Shown: positions 12,636 to 19,687, numbered from the stretch's first letter. The stretch: DNA of 19,688 nt from DATHWB01 sp035460965 (GCA_035460965.1 DATHWB010000041.1:1-19688), one strand, 5' to 3'. The notes: a model not told the origin generated them from the sequence alone. Numbers and translations are program-made.

Positions 12636-13915
12636 TGGGCGGGTCCCAGCACCAGCGCTCGTCCGAGCATCATCGCCGCCATCGCCCACCACACGCCGAG
12701 CAGTCCCCAGCCCAGTCCCAACGTGAGCGCCAGCACGATCAGCACCGCGCCCAAGCCGACTCCGGTGGACATCGCCAGCAGGCGGGTCGCCAGCACGGCC
12801 AAGAAGACGCCGTCGGCCACGAACACCCACGCCGCCAGCGGCTGCATCACCGCCGCGATGAGCAGCACCGAGCGAATGGCGTCCTGCACCCCGGGATCGG
12901 AGGTGAACAGTGGAGCGAGCAGGTGACCGCCGATCCCCACCGCCAGGCCGAGCAACACGCCGGCGGCCACCCCCCAACGCAGCAGCCGGTCAGCCAGTCT
13001 CTTCGCACCGAACCGGTCCCCGGCGCCGTGCAGCTCCGCCACCAGCGCCTGGGCGGCGATCGCCAGCGCGTCGACGATCATCGCCAGCAGGAACCAGAGC
13101 TGGGCGACCACCTGGTGGGCCGCCACCTCCACCGTCCCGATCCGGGCGGCTGCCGCGGCGGCGATCGTCAGTGACAGCACGAGCATCAGCGTCCTGAGTA
13201 TCAGGACCCCACCGACGGCCACGAACGGGCGCAGGTCGACCAGCCGAATCCGCTCCGCCGGCCACGCCTCCCGCCTTCCAACCCGGCGCAACAGCCACAC
13301 GAACACGATCGCCCCGATCCACTGGGCGGCCACCGTGGCCAACGCCGCCCCCTCCAGACCCAGACCGAGCCCGAAGATGAAGTACCAGTCCAGGACGATG
13401 TTCAGCCCGTTCACCGCCAGCGTCACGTAGAGCGGGGTGGTCGTGTTCTTGAATCCCCGGTAGGCGCCGTTGGCGGCGGTGATGATCAGCAGCGCAGTCA
13501 CAGCGAAGGCCCTGATCCGCAGATACGCCACAGCCGGGTCGACCACCCCGGGGGCGGCCTGCATCAGCCGCACGAGCGGCTCGGCGAGGAAGTACAGGAA
13601 GGCGGTCGACAGTGCCCCCAACCCGACAGCCAACACCATCGCCCTCCGCACGATGAGTCCCGCGCCTGCGACGTCGCCCCGCCCCCGCGCCTGAGCCACC
13701 ATCGGGGTCGTCGCGTACGCCAGGAAGTTGAACACCGCGAACGCGAACGCGAAGAGGGCGGTGTCGATCCCGAGGGCGGCCAGCGGCACCGCGCCGAGCC
13801 TCCCGACGAAGGCGGTGTCCACCAGGCTCAGCACCGGGTCGGCGGCGAGGGTGCCCAGGGCGGGCAGCGCCAGCGCCAGGATCGCCCGGCCCGACACCGG
13901 CCGCGCGGCTGTCAC
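12608..13915 (-). CDS. MATE-family (DinF-like) efflux transporter
   Basis: This 435-residue protein has about 12 hydrophobic segments. The N-terminus ALPALGTLAADPVLSLVDTAFVGRLGAVPLAALGI is characteristic of DinF-type MATE proteins, and the two halves are similar (second half: AHQVVAQLWFLLAMIVDALAIAAQALVAELHGAG). MATE proteins export cationic drugs or metabolites against Na+ or H+; the substrate is unknown. The GTG start at 13915 has only a weak ribosome site, but its first bases overlap the stop codon of a 26-codon upstream ORF by four bases (GTGA), so translation may be coupled to that leader. The 3' end overlaps the convergent MFS gene by 28 bp. Confidence 0.88.
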   Translation of the reverse strand: MTAARPVSGRAILALALPALGTLAADPVLSLVDTAFVGRLGAVPLAALGIDTALFAFAFAVFNFLAYATTPMVAQARGRGDVAGAGLIVRRAMVLAVGLGALSTAFLYFLAEPLVRLMQAAPGVVDPAVAYLRIRAFAVTALLIITAANGAYRGFKNTTTPLYVTLAVNGLNIVLDWYFIFGLGLGLEGAALATVAAQWIGAIVFVWLLRRVGRREAWPAERIRLVDLRPFVAVGGVLILRTLMLVLSLTIAAAAAARIGTVEVAAHQVVAQLWFLLAMIVDALAIAAQALVAELHGAGDRFGAKRLADRLLRWGVAAGVLLGLAVGIGGHLLAPLFTSDPGVQDAIRSVLLIAAVMQPLAAWVFVADGVFLAVLATRLLAMSTGVGLGAVLIVLALTLGLGWGLLGVWWAMAAMMLGRALVLGPAHYRPTVVSS

Positions 13916-13992
13916 CGTCCGGCCGACGGCGGGCCGACGGCCGCCAGTCCAACCACTCGCACTCCGAAGAACCGCGCATCAGGCATCGGCAT
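13912..13992 (-). CDS. Possible 26-codon leader ORF coupled to the MATE gene
   Basis: On the minus strand, ATG at 13992 opens 26 codons (MPMPDARFFGVRVV...) ending in TGA at 13914-13912, which overlaps the MATE GTG by four bases. A -10 box TAGTCT lies 9 nt before the ATG, so the ORF would be nearly leaderless. GC-rich DNA often yields chance ORFs, so this is a candidate only. Confidence 0.3.
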   Translation of the reverse strand: MPMPDARFFGVRVVGLAAVGPPSAGR

Positions 13993-14001
13993 GAGGCGGC
14001 G

Positions 14002-14007
14002 AGACTA
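14002..14007 (-). promoter_or_regulatory. -10 box for MATE leader transcript (TAGTCT)
   Basis: TAGTCT on the minus strand fits the TANNNT pattern used elsewhere in the window and would start a transcript at about 13995, 80 nt before the MATE start. The 135-nt divergent gap also carries a doubled GGCCGACGG (13921-13929, 13933-13941) and a plus-strand TACCGT (14019-14024) that could serve the thioesterase gene. Confidence 0.4.
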
Positions 14008-14050
14008 CCGACCTCCATTACCGTGCCTCCCCACGCCGCCCAGGACCGCC

Positions 14051-14494
14051 ATGACCCCCGAACTCGCCGAACGCATCGAACGTGTCCGCCTCGCATTCGG
14101 CGACGTCTGCTTCGCCTGCGGTCGCCACAACGACGTCGGGCTGCACCTCGACGGATTCGAGTGGGACGGCACCGCCGTGACCGCCGAGTTCGACCCGAGA
14201 ACGGAGTACCGGGGGGCGGGCGATGTGCTCCACGGAGGCATCGCAGCCACCGCGCTCGACGAGATATCGGTGTGGGCGGGAATCCTCGGCGAGAGCGTGC
14301 TGACCGTCACCGGCAAGCTGGATCTGCGCTTCCGCCGCCCCATCACCGTCGACGACCACGTCACCGCTCGCGGGCAGGTGGACGACCGCAGGGGAAGGCG
14401 TCTCGTCATCTCGGCCGCCCTGGAGGTGGCGGGAGCGACCGCGGTGGAGTCCTCCGGGCTGTTCCTGGTCTCCCGGGAGATGCATGAACTCTGA
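14051..14494 (+). CDS. PaaI-type hotdog-fold thioesterase
   Basis: This 147-residue single-hotdog protein has the N-terminal CFACGRHNDVGLHL (C20, C23) common in this subgroup and the active-site segment LHGGIAATALDE (H61-G-G, D70, E71), where the acidic residue and main chain usually activate water for acyl-CoA thioester hydrolysis. FRRPITVDDHVTARGQV is the typical fourth-strand region. Its acyl substrate cannot be predicted. The ATG at 14051 is supported by AGGA 5 nt upstream and by the family N-terminus; an in-frame ATG at 13991 would add 20 residues with no conserved look. Its last 11 bases overlap the start of the downstream DMT permease, so the two are co-translated. Confidence 0.85.
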   Translation: MTPELAERIERVRLAFGDVCFACGRHNDVGLHLDGFEWDGTAVTAEFDPRTEYRGAGDVLHGGIAATALDEISVWAGILGESVLTVTGKLDLRFRRPITVDDHVTARGQVDDRRGRRLVISAALEVAGATAVESSGLFLVSREMHEL

Positions 14495-15368
14495 TCGCAC
14501 CCAGACGGCCGCCCTCGGAGGCCTGACCGTCGCCGCCTTCCTCTTCGGCGTCACATTCGTCGTCGTCAAGGCGGCGATGGACCACGTCGCCCCATTGGCA
14601 TTCGTCGGTTGGCGTTTCCTGGTGGGAGGTCTGGCCCTGCTGGTGCTGGCGGTTCCCCGCTCCAAGGGCGTCTGGCGGGACGGTTCGATCGCGGGAATGT
14701 GGCTGTTCGCCGGCTACGCCCTCCAGACCGGCGGCCTCACCATCACGGATGCAACGAACTCGGCGTTGATCACCGGTCTGTACGTGGTGTTCGTGCCGTT
14801 GCTGGCCGCCATCGCCCGTAAGCGGCCGCCCGCACCCTGGGCACTGGTCGGAGTGATGCTCGGCTTCATCGGCACTGCCCTCCTGACCGTGCGCGACGAA
14901 CTCGTCTTCGACACCGGCGACCTGCTGACCGTGGGCTGCGCGATCGCGTTCGCCGGGCACATCGTGACCGTCGCCAAACAGGCCACCCGGCACCCGGTCA
15001 TCCCGTATACGACCGTCCAGCTCCTCGTCACCGCCGCCCTCGGGCTGGCGGGATCCGTGGTGTTCGAAGGCCCCGGGCTGCCCGACAGCCGCGCATGGCC
15101 CGCCATCCTCCTCACCGGCCTCGGCGTGAGCGCCATCGCCTTCCTCCTGCAGGTCTGGGCGCAGCACAGGGTCGGCCCGTCCCGCACCGCGATCCTCCTC
15201 ACACTGGAGCCGGTGTTCGCGGTGGCGGCAGCCGCCATCGTCCTCAGTGAGCGCCTCACCGTGGCCGGCTGGTTCGGAGCGATCATCATCCTCGGTGCCA
15301 TCGCCCTCGTGTTGACTCGAGTCACCGACGACCCGATCGTCGAAGCCGAAGCGATCAGCCCCGTCTGA
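14484..15368 (+). CDS. DMT-superfamily (EamA) permease
   Basis: This 294-residue protein has about ten hydrophobic helices in two EamA halves: LFGVTFVVVKAAMDHVAPLAFVGWRFLVGG in the first and LQVWAQHRVGPSRTAILLTLEPVFAVAAAAI with LGAIALVLTRV at the end. The family exports amino acids, purines and other metabolites; the substrate is unknown. It begins inside the thioesterase gene (11-nt overlap) with GGGAGA 3 nt before the ATG, so it is translationally coupled. The pairing with a thioesterase suggests a shared job, but none is obvious. Confidence 0.88.
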   Translation: MNSDRTQTAALGGLTVAAFLFGVTFVVVKAAMDHVAPLAFVGWRFLVGGLALLVLAVPRSKGVWRDGSIAGMWLFAGYALQTGGLTITDATNSALITGLYVVFVPLLAAIARKRPPAPWALVGVMLGFIGTALLTVRDELVFDTGDLLTVGCAIAFAGHIVTVAKQATRHPVIPYTTVQLLVTAALGLAGSVVFEGPGLPDSRAWPAILLTGLGVSAIAFLLQVWAQHRVGPSRTAILLTLEPVFAVAAAAIVLSERLTVAGWFGAIIILGAIALVLTRVTDDPIVEAEAISPV

Positions 15369-15373
15369 TCCGG

Positions 15374-15379
15374 TACCTT
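15374..15379 (+). promoter_or_regulatory. -10 box before the 102-residue membrane protein gene (TACCTT)
   Basis: TACCTT sits 5 nt after the DMT stop and 8 nt before the ATG at 15388; no Shine-Dalgarno is present. It fits a leaderless start. Confidence 0.4.
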
Positions 15380-15387
15380 CTCCGTCG

Positions 15388-15696
15388 ATGGACCTCCAGT
15401 ACCTGATACGTCTCATCCGAGCGGTGCTCGTCGTCGTCGCCGTCGCCATGGCCGCCGTTCCATTGTTCGTCCTGCTCGACCTGGCGCAGGGAGGGAGCGG
15501 CTACGGGCTGTGTCCCGGTGGCGTGACCCGCTGTCGCAACCCGTACACCGCCGCGCCCGAGCTCGCCACCCTCCTGACCATCGGCCTGGTCGTGGTCCTG
15601 GGCGGGCTGCGCGTCACCAACCGGATGCTGCGCCGACAGCAACGGACCCGATCGGCCCGCCGGGAAGACGCCGACGAGGTCGTCGACGGGGCGTAA
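15388..15696 (+). CDS. Small two-TM membrane protein, unknown function
   Basis: I do not recognise the family. The 102 residues show two hydrophobic helices (about 11-33 and 58-76). Between them is a loop with two cysteines eight residues apart (CPGGVTRC, C42 and C49), then a basic and acidic tail (RRQQRTRSARREDADEVVDGA). Positive charge at both ends suggests both termini are in the cytoplasm and the cysteine loop outside, where the cysteines could form a disulfide. The TAA stop is also the first three bases of the -10 box of the ThyX-like gene. That the ORF is real is supported by third-position GC bias, its own -10 box and tight spacing. Confidence 0.65.
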   Translation: MDLQYLIRLIRAVLVVVAVAMAAVPLFVLLDLAQGGSGYGLCPGGVTRCRNPYTAAPELATLLTIGLVVVLGGLRVTNRMLRRQQRTRSARREDADEVVDGA

Positions 15697-15699
15697 GCT
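15694..15699 (+). promoter_or_regulatory. -10 box of the ThyX-like gene (TAAGCT)
   Basis: TAAGCT is followed by 7 nt and GTG 15707. Its TAA doubles as the stop codon of the preceding gene. No Shine-Dalgarno is visible. Confidence 0.45.
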
Positions 15700-15706
15700 C
15701 GGACAC

Positions 15707-17314
15707 GTGCGGTACCACGTCGAGGAGTTCACCCCGGAGGAGACGGCGGTCCTCAATCGCTTCTTCACCAACACCGACCTTCCGGTGTTCGGACTCGTCA
15801 ACCTCCCCGAGGTGGTCAAGGGCGCCCTGTTCGCCCGTTACTCACGATCCTCCAAGTCGATCCGCCGACTGTTCCTCGACGAGTTCACCGATCCCGAGAC
15901 CGGCGTGGCGGCGATCGCCCAGGCCACCGACGATCCGATCGTCGACATGTCGCGCGCCGAGCAGCTGTACCAGCGGGTGTTCGTCGAGTACGGCGACGAC
16001 TCGGTCGCCCAGCTGGGAGGCACTCACCTCGCCTGTGAGCAGGCCTCGAATCTGCTCACCAAGGTCCTGGAATGGGGGCGGCTCGCCGCCTACCTGGAGC
16101 AGTCCACTCGCTACATCTTCTACGACACCACCGTCGACGGGCTCTACCGGTACACGATCCCACCGGAGATCGAGTCCAGTCCGCTGGCGGTCGACTACGT
16201 CGCGCACCTCAACTGGATGTTCGACACGTACTCACGCCTGGTGCGGGACATGAACACCGTGTACGAGCAGCGCCATCCGCGGGATCCGTCCGACCCGCCG
16301 GTCGTCTACAACTCGACCATCCGGGCCAAGGCGTGCGACACCGCCCGCGGTCTCCTGCCCGCCGCCACCACCTCCAACGTCGGCATCTACGCCAGCGGCC
16401 AGGCCTACGAGATGGCGCTGGTCCGGATGGCCGCCCATCCGTTGGCGGAGGTCAGGGACTACGGGGACATGATGCTGGGTGAGCTACGCAAGGTCATCCC
16501 GTCCTTCCTCACGCGGGTCGACAAACCGGACCGTGGCCGCCGCTGGTCCGAGTACCTCGCCGACGTCGCCGAGCGCCTCGACGCCCGGGCGGCCGTCCTC
16601 GGCCTCGACACCGAAGACCGGCCCTCGGTGCGACTGGTCGATCACGACCCCGACGCAGAGATCAAACTGGCCGCCGCCGCCCTCTACGCCCACTCGGAGC
16701 GGTCGGACACGGCCCTGCTCGAGATCGCTCGTGGCATGACCGGGGACGAGCGCACCGCCGTCATCGCCGACCTCGTCGGAGACCGCGAGAACCGCCGTCA
16801 CAAGCCGGGACGACCCATGGAGCGGACCGGTTACCGGTTCGAGGTCGTGTGCGACTTCGGCGCCTTCCGCGACCTGCAACGGCACCGCCTCATGACCATC
16901 GAATGGCAACGCCTGTCCACCCGTCTCGGATTCGACACCCCGCCCGACATCGTCGACGCCGGCCACGAGAAGGCATGGATCGAGGCGATGGAGCGATCCA
17001 GCGACATGTACGAGCGGATCCGGCAGACGCTCGGCCCCGACGCCGCCCAGTACGTCGTGCCGTTCGCCGCCAACATCCGCTTCGTCATGGACATGAACGC
17101 TCGACAGGCCTTTCACCTCGTCGAGCTCCGGTCACAGCCTGCCGGCCACACCGCCTACCGGCGCGTCGCCCACGAGATGCACCGGCTCATCGCCGAGGAG
17201 GCCGGCCACACCGCGATCGCCTCCGCCATGTCGTTCGTGGACTACACCGACGTCGACCTGGAACGACTCGAAGCCGAACGAGCCGCCGAGCGCAGACGAT
17301 CGGCCATCGGCTGA
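15707..17314 (+). CDS. Tandem (two-domain) ThyX-like flavin-dependent thymidylate synthase family protein
   Basis: At 535 residues this is about twice the length of ordinary ThyX (roughly 220-250). The N-half (about 25-270) aligns gaplessly at the signature region: LEWGRLAAYLEQSTRY (121-136) against the usual L-x-RHR-x7-S-x-RY, so RHR has become WGR while the S133 and RY positions remain. The C-half (about 300-515) has FRDLQRHRLMTIEWQRLSTR: RHR is intact at 392-394, but serine is nine rather than seven residues on. Both halves have later helices typical of ThyX (ARGLLPAATTSNVGIYASGQAYEMAL; AQYVVPFAANIRFVMDMNARQAFHLVELRSQPAGH). One active-site set might be formed across the halves, or the protein may have another flavin/nucleotide role. 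GTG start set by the -10 box. Enzymatic function is uncertain. Confidence 0.8.
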   Translation: MRYHVEEFTPEETAVLNRFFTNTDLPVFGLVNLPEVVKGALFARYSRSSKSIRRLFLDEFTDPETGVAAIAQATDDPIVDMSRAEQLYQRVFVEYGDDSVAQLGGTHLACEQASNLLTKVLEWGRLAAYLEQSTRYIFYDTTVDGLYRYTIPPEIESSPLAVDYVAHLNWMFDTYSRLVRDMNTVYEQRHPRDPSDPPVVYNSTIRAKACDTARGLLPAATTSNVGIYASGQAYEMALVRMAAHPLAEVRDYGDMMLGELRKVIPSFLTRVDKPDRGRRWSEYLADVAERLDARAAVLGLDTEDRPSVRLVDHDPDAEIKLAAAALYAHSERSDTALLEIARGMTGDERTAVIADLVGDRENRRHKPGRPMERTGYRFEVVCDFGAFRDLQRHRLMTIEWQRLSTRLGFDTPPDIVDAGHEKAWIEAMERSSDMYERIRQTLGPDAAQYVVPFAANIRFVMDMNARQAFHLVELRSQPAGHTAYRRVAHEMHRLIAEEAGHTAIASAMSFVDYTDVDLERLEAERAAERRRSAIG

Positions 17315-17328
17315 TCCGGGCGGGCCTC

Positions 17329-17334
17329 TAGCAT
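17329..17334 (+). promoter_or_regulatory. -10 box before the 70-residue ORF and ATPase genes (TAGCAT)
   Basis: TAGCAT lies 7 nt before ATG 17342. A GAGGT also sits one base before the ATG, too close for normal Shine-Dalgarno use, so a leaderless start is favoured. It would drive the three-gene unit to 19432. Confidence 0.45.
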
Positions 17335-17341
17335 CGAGGTC

Positions 17342-17554
17342 ATGGCAGAACTCGACGTCGACGCACTCATCACCCGGTTCCAGACCCGAGCGGAGGCCGT
17401 CAAGGACCGCCCGCTCCCACCCGTCGCCGGGCCGGAACGGAAGAAGTTCATCGCCCAGGCGGAGACCGACTACATGGACTACGCCCTCATCGGCAACGCC
17501 AAGTGGGCGGTGGAAGACGACCACCTCGTCCTCCGCATCCCCCTGAACAGCTGA
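17342..17554 (+). CDS. 70-residue conserved-looking protein of unknown function
   Basis: I do not recognise this family. The protein is small, soluble and charged: an N-terminal helix (LDVDALITRFQTRAEAVKDR), a proline-rich link (PLPPVAGPE), then KKFIAQAETDYMDYALIGNAKWAVEDDHLVLRIPL, which could be helix-turn-strand. There is no cysteine, signal peptide or membrane segment. It ends 10 nt before the first ATPase, and GGAA before that ATG falls in the gap, so co-transcription is likely. The mycobacterial Rv3679-Rv3680 pair also has a small ORF upstream, but I cannot show this is its homologue. It could be an accessory subunit. Confidence 0.65.
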   Translation: MAELDVDALITRFQTRAEAVKDRPLPPVAGPERKKFIAQAETDYMDYALIGNAKWAVEDDHLVLRIPLNS

Positions 17555-17564
17555 CGGAACAGGC

Positions 17565-18401
17565 ATGACCCGGCTGATCGTCGTCTCCGGCAAGGGAGGC
17601 GTCGGCAAGTCGGCGGTGGCGGCCGCCACCGCCCTCGCCGCCCACCGGGACGGTGCCCGGGTACTCGCCCTGTCGATGGTCGGAACCGGCAGCGGACTCG
17701 CCAGCCACACCGGGGCCGGGGCACTCCCCTTCGAACCCGTCGAACTCTTCCCGGGACTCCACGCCCTCGCCGTCGACCGCTCCAAGGCACTCGTCGAATA
17801 CCTGCGGGTACAGATCGGGCTGCCGCCCTTCGCCGCCCTCCCTCCCGTCATCCGCGCATTCGACGCCCTCGCCGCCGCCGCTCCCGCCGTCCGCGAAATC
17901 GTCACGGTCGGCAAGGTGCTGTGGGAGGTGAAGCGGGGCACCTGGGACGTCGTCGTGGCCGACGGACCCCCCACCGGCCAGATCGGCTCGTTCCTGCGCG
18001 CCCCCACCTCGATCTCCGAACTCGTCTCCGGCGGCCGCATCGCCGAACAGGCCGCATGGATGATCGACACCCTCCGCTCCGACGACACGCTCCTGAGAAT
18101 CGTCACCCTGCCCGAGGAGCTGCCGATGTCCGAGACCCGCGAGAGCCTCCAATGGCTAGCCGCCAACCCGGTCGTCAGCAGGGTCGACGTGATCGCCAAC
18201 CGGGTGCTGCCCAAGCTCGAACTCGTCCGGATACCGGGCGGGCGGGTGGGCGAAGCAGCCCGCCTCCATCTCGAACTCCAGAACGAACAAGACATCTGGC
18301 TCGGTGAGCTGCCCGTCGACCATCAGCTCCCGTTCCTGTTCGGCATCGCCAGCTCCGAGGCGATCGCCAGCCACCTGGCCGACGAGATCGAGCAATGGTG
18401 A
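17565..18401 (+). CDS. ArsA/Get3-like ATPase, subunit A (Rv3679/BagA-like)
   Basis: This 278-residue SIMIBI-class P-loop ATPase has a deviant Walker A GKGGVGKS at 9-16, with both the signature lysine K10 and P-loop lysine K15. The switch II-like VVADGPPTGQ has D133 (the DxPTG motif of ArsA/Get3), followed by GSFLRAPTSISELVSGG and VTLPEELPMSETRESL, which resembles mycobacterial Rv3679. It has one ATPase domain rather than the fused pair of classical ArsA, and lacks arsenite-binding cysteines and any ars neighbours, so arsenite export is unlikely. Relatives are bacterial Get3-like A/B heteromers linked in mycobacteria to redox and glycerol/NO tolerance. Its stop overlaps the next ATPase gene, implying a stoichiometric complex. 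The cargo is unknown. Confidence 0.88.
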   Translation: MTRLIVVSGKGGVGKSAVAAATALAAHRDGARVLALSMVGTGSGLASHTGAGALPFEPVELFPGLHALAVDRSKALVEYLRVQIGLPPFAALPPVIRAFDALAAAAPAVREIVTVGKVLWEVKRGTWDVVVADGPPTGQIGSFLRAPTSISELVSGGRIAEQAAWMIDTLRSDDTLLRIVTLPEELPMSETRESLQWLAANPVVSRVDVIANRVLPKLELVRIPGGRVGEAARLHLELQNEQDIWLGELPVDHQLPFLFGIASSEAIASHLADEIEQW

Positions 18402-19432
18402 GTACCAGAACCATCCTCGTGACCGGCGGAGGAGGTGTCGGCAAGACGACCCTGTCCGCCGCCCTCGGGGTCGCCTCCGCCCGCCAGGGCCTCCGCACCC
18501 TCGTCATCACCGTCGACCCGGCACGGCGGCTGGCCGACGCACTCGGGTTGGAGAACCTCGGCACGGAGCCCGAACCCAACCCCGAGGAGCCGAACCTGTG
18601 GGCAGCGATGCTCGACGCCAGCGCCTCGTGGACCGCCATCGCCCTCCGCCACGCCGATCCCGCCGTCGCCGAGAGCCTCGTCCAGAACCCCTTCTTCCAG
18701 GCGGCCACCACCCACTTCCCCGCCTCGCAGTCGTACGCCGCAGCCGAGGAAGCCACCCGCTTCATCGATGGACGCGCCTGGGAGGTCGTCATCGTCGACA
18801 CACCCCCGTCTGCCGGAGGCATCGAGTTCTTCACCGCCCCCCGACAGATGACCGAACTGGTGGGCGGGCGGCTCCTGCGCTGGCTGACCGGAGGACGCCT
18901 GCCCGGACGCCGTTTCCTCTTCGACCGCACCGCCCGTCCCGCCCTGAAGGTGGCCGACCAGGTGCTCGGCGCCGGACTGTTCGAGGACATCGCCTCATTC
19001 CTGATGGATCTCCGCACGACCTACGACGGCGTGGCACGACGGTCCCGGGAGATCGAGGCGCACCTCAAGGAGGCTTCGACGATCGTCGTGACCACCGCCG
19101 ACCCGTCACCGATCCGCGAGGCCGTCCGCTTCTACCGGGAACTCCCCGAACTGGCCGACCGGCCCGACGCAGTCGTCTTCAACCGCTCACTCCCCGAGGA
19201 CTGGATCGGCGCCGCCCCCGGCAACACCGAACCGGCCGCCATGGAGAACCTGCTGCGCTGGGGCAGGGAGTCCGAACGCCAGCGCGACTTCCGCCACCAG
19301 TTCGCCGAGCGCTACTCCACCGAGCTCACCGTCGTCCCCTGGCGTTCGAAATCCCCCACCGACCGCGACGCCCTCGCCGCCCTCATCGACACCGCCACCG
19401 GCTACGACCTCCGCCGCCTCCTCCCGCGCTAG
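18395..19432 (+). CDS. ArsA/Get3-like ATPase, subunit B (Rv3680/BagB-like)
   Basis: This 345-residue P-loop ATPase has Walker A GGGGVGKTT at 11-19. The P-loop lysine K17 is present, but glycine (G12) replaces the signature lysine of the deviant Walker A. From memory the mycobacterial B subunit (Rv3680) also lacks it, so this is probably a family trait in which the A subunit supplies the lysine in trans. VIVDTPPSAGGIEFFTAP carries D135 of switch II, and ITVDPARRLADALG matches the switch I region of the family. The middle has a hydrophobic, Arg-rich stretch (LVGGRLLRWLTGGRLPGRR) where Get3-like proteins hold the client-binding helices. The ATG at 18395 overlaps the A stop by seven bases; a GTG at 18398 would give the GTGA overlap common here. 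It is the last gene of the unit. Confidence 0.88.
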   Translation: MVSTRTILVTGGGGVGKTTLSAALGVASARQGLRTLVITVDPARRLADALGLENLGTEPEPNPEEPNLWAAMLDASASWTAIALRHADPAVAESLVQNPFFQAATTHFPASQSYAAAEEATRFIDGRAWEVVIVDTPPSAGGIEFFTAPRQMTELVGGRLLRWLTGGRLPGRRFLFDRTARPALKVADQVLGAGLFEDIASFLMDLRTTYDGVARRSREIEAHLKEASTIVVTTADPSPIREAVRFYRELPELADRPDAVVFNRSLPEDWIGAAPGNTEPAAMENLLRWGRESERQRDFRHQFAERYSTELTVVPWRSKSPTDRDALAALIDTATGYDLRRLLPR

Positions 19433-19433
19433 C

Positions 19434-19474
19434 GCCCCCTCGCCACGACGCACAGCGGCGTGGACGGAGGGGGC
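19434..19474 (+). terminator. Nested hairpin after the ATPase operon
   Basis: GCCCCCTC/GAGGGGGC (19434-19441/19467-19474) encloses CCACG/CGTGG (19443-19447/19459-19463). It begins 2 nt after the stop codon. There is no T-run, so it may act in a factor-dependent way or simply stabilise the 3' end. Confidence 0.5.
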
Positions 19475-19479
19475 CGAGC

Positions 19480-19522
19480 TGGTCCACGAGTTCGCTTCGC
19501 TCACCGCCCCCCTCGGCCCGGC
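19480..19522 (+). repeat. 43-bp direct repeat, copy 1
   Basis: It starts TGGTCCACGAGTTCGCTTCG and ends CGGCCCGGC; it matches 19645-19687 at 41 of 43 positions, 165 bp apart. No CDS is convincing here: the minus-strand open frame reading SEANSWT from both copies is explained by the repeat. Confidence 0.85.
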
Positions 19523-19535
19523 AATCGCCGGGCCG
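19514..19535. repeat. Hairpin with 9-bp perfect stem
   Basis: CGGCCCGGC-AATC-GCCGGGCCG; the left arm is the tail of direct-repeat copy 1. Confidence 0.7.
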
Positions 19536-19568
19536 GTCCCCCCAAACGGCCTCCGGCCGAGGGGGGAC
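19536..19568. repeat. Nested hairpin, GTCCCCCC/GGGGGGAC
   Basis: An 8-bp outer stem (19536-19543/19561-19568) encloses a small CGGCC/GGCCG hairpin. It follows the previous hairpin with no gap. Confidence 0.7.
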
Positions 19569-19594
19569 AGACAAGTGGAAGACCCCAGGGGTTT

Positions 19595-19628
19595 CTCCCC
19601 CCAGGAGCGAAAGCGACATTGGGGGGAG
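19595..19628. repeat. Hairpin CTCCCCCCA/TGGGGGGAG with inner GC-GAAA-GC
   Basis: A 9-bp perfect stem (19595-19603/19620-19628) closes a 16-nt loop that contains GCGAAAGC, a GNRA-like tetraloop on a 2-bp stem. The hairpin lies between the two direct-repeat copies. Confidence 0.65.
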
Positions 19629-19644
19629 GGGGGCCATCCGGACG

Positions 19645-19687
19645 TGGTCCACGAGTTCGCTTCGCTCACTGCCCCCCGCGGCCCGGC
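19645..19687 (+). repeat. 43-bp direct repeat, copy 2 (at window edge)
   Basis: Same sequence as 19480-19522 with two changes (C to T at position 26, T to G at position 34). It runs to within one base of the window end, so the repeat or a tandem series may continue beyond it. Confidence 0.85.

Noticed and set aside
11280..12977. Long minus-strand open frame (about 565 codons) opposite the MFS gene
   Set aside because: Gly/Glu/Arg-rich composition, no domain, and it spans both the MFS and MATE coding regions; a shadow frame.
14406..15449. Minus-strand open frame opposite the DMT permease
   Set aside because: Asp/Gly/His-rich shadow frame of a clear membrane transporter, with no promoter or ribosome site.
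17565..19432. Arsenite efflux (arsA) operon
   Set aside because: No ArsB, ArsR or ArsD, no metal-binding cysteine set, and single-domain ATPases arranged like the mycobacterial Get3-like pair.
19187..19669. Minus-strand open frame at the right edge containing two SEANSWT segments
   Set aside because: The repeated peptide is just the translation of the 43-bp direct repeat, and the remainder is antisense to the second ATPase.
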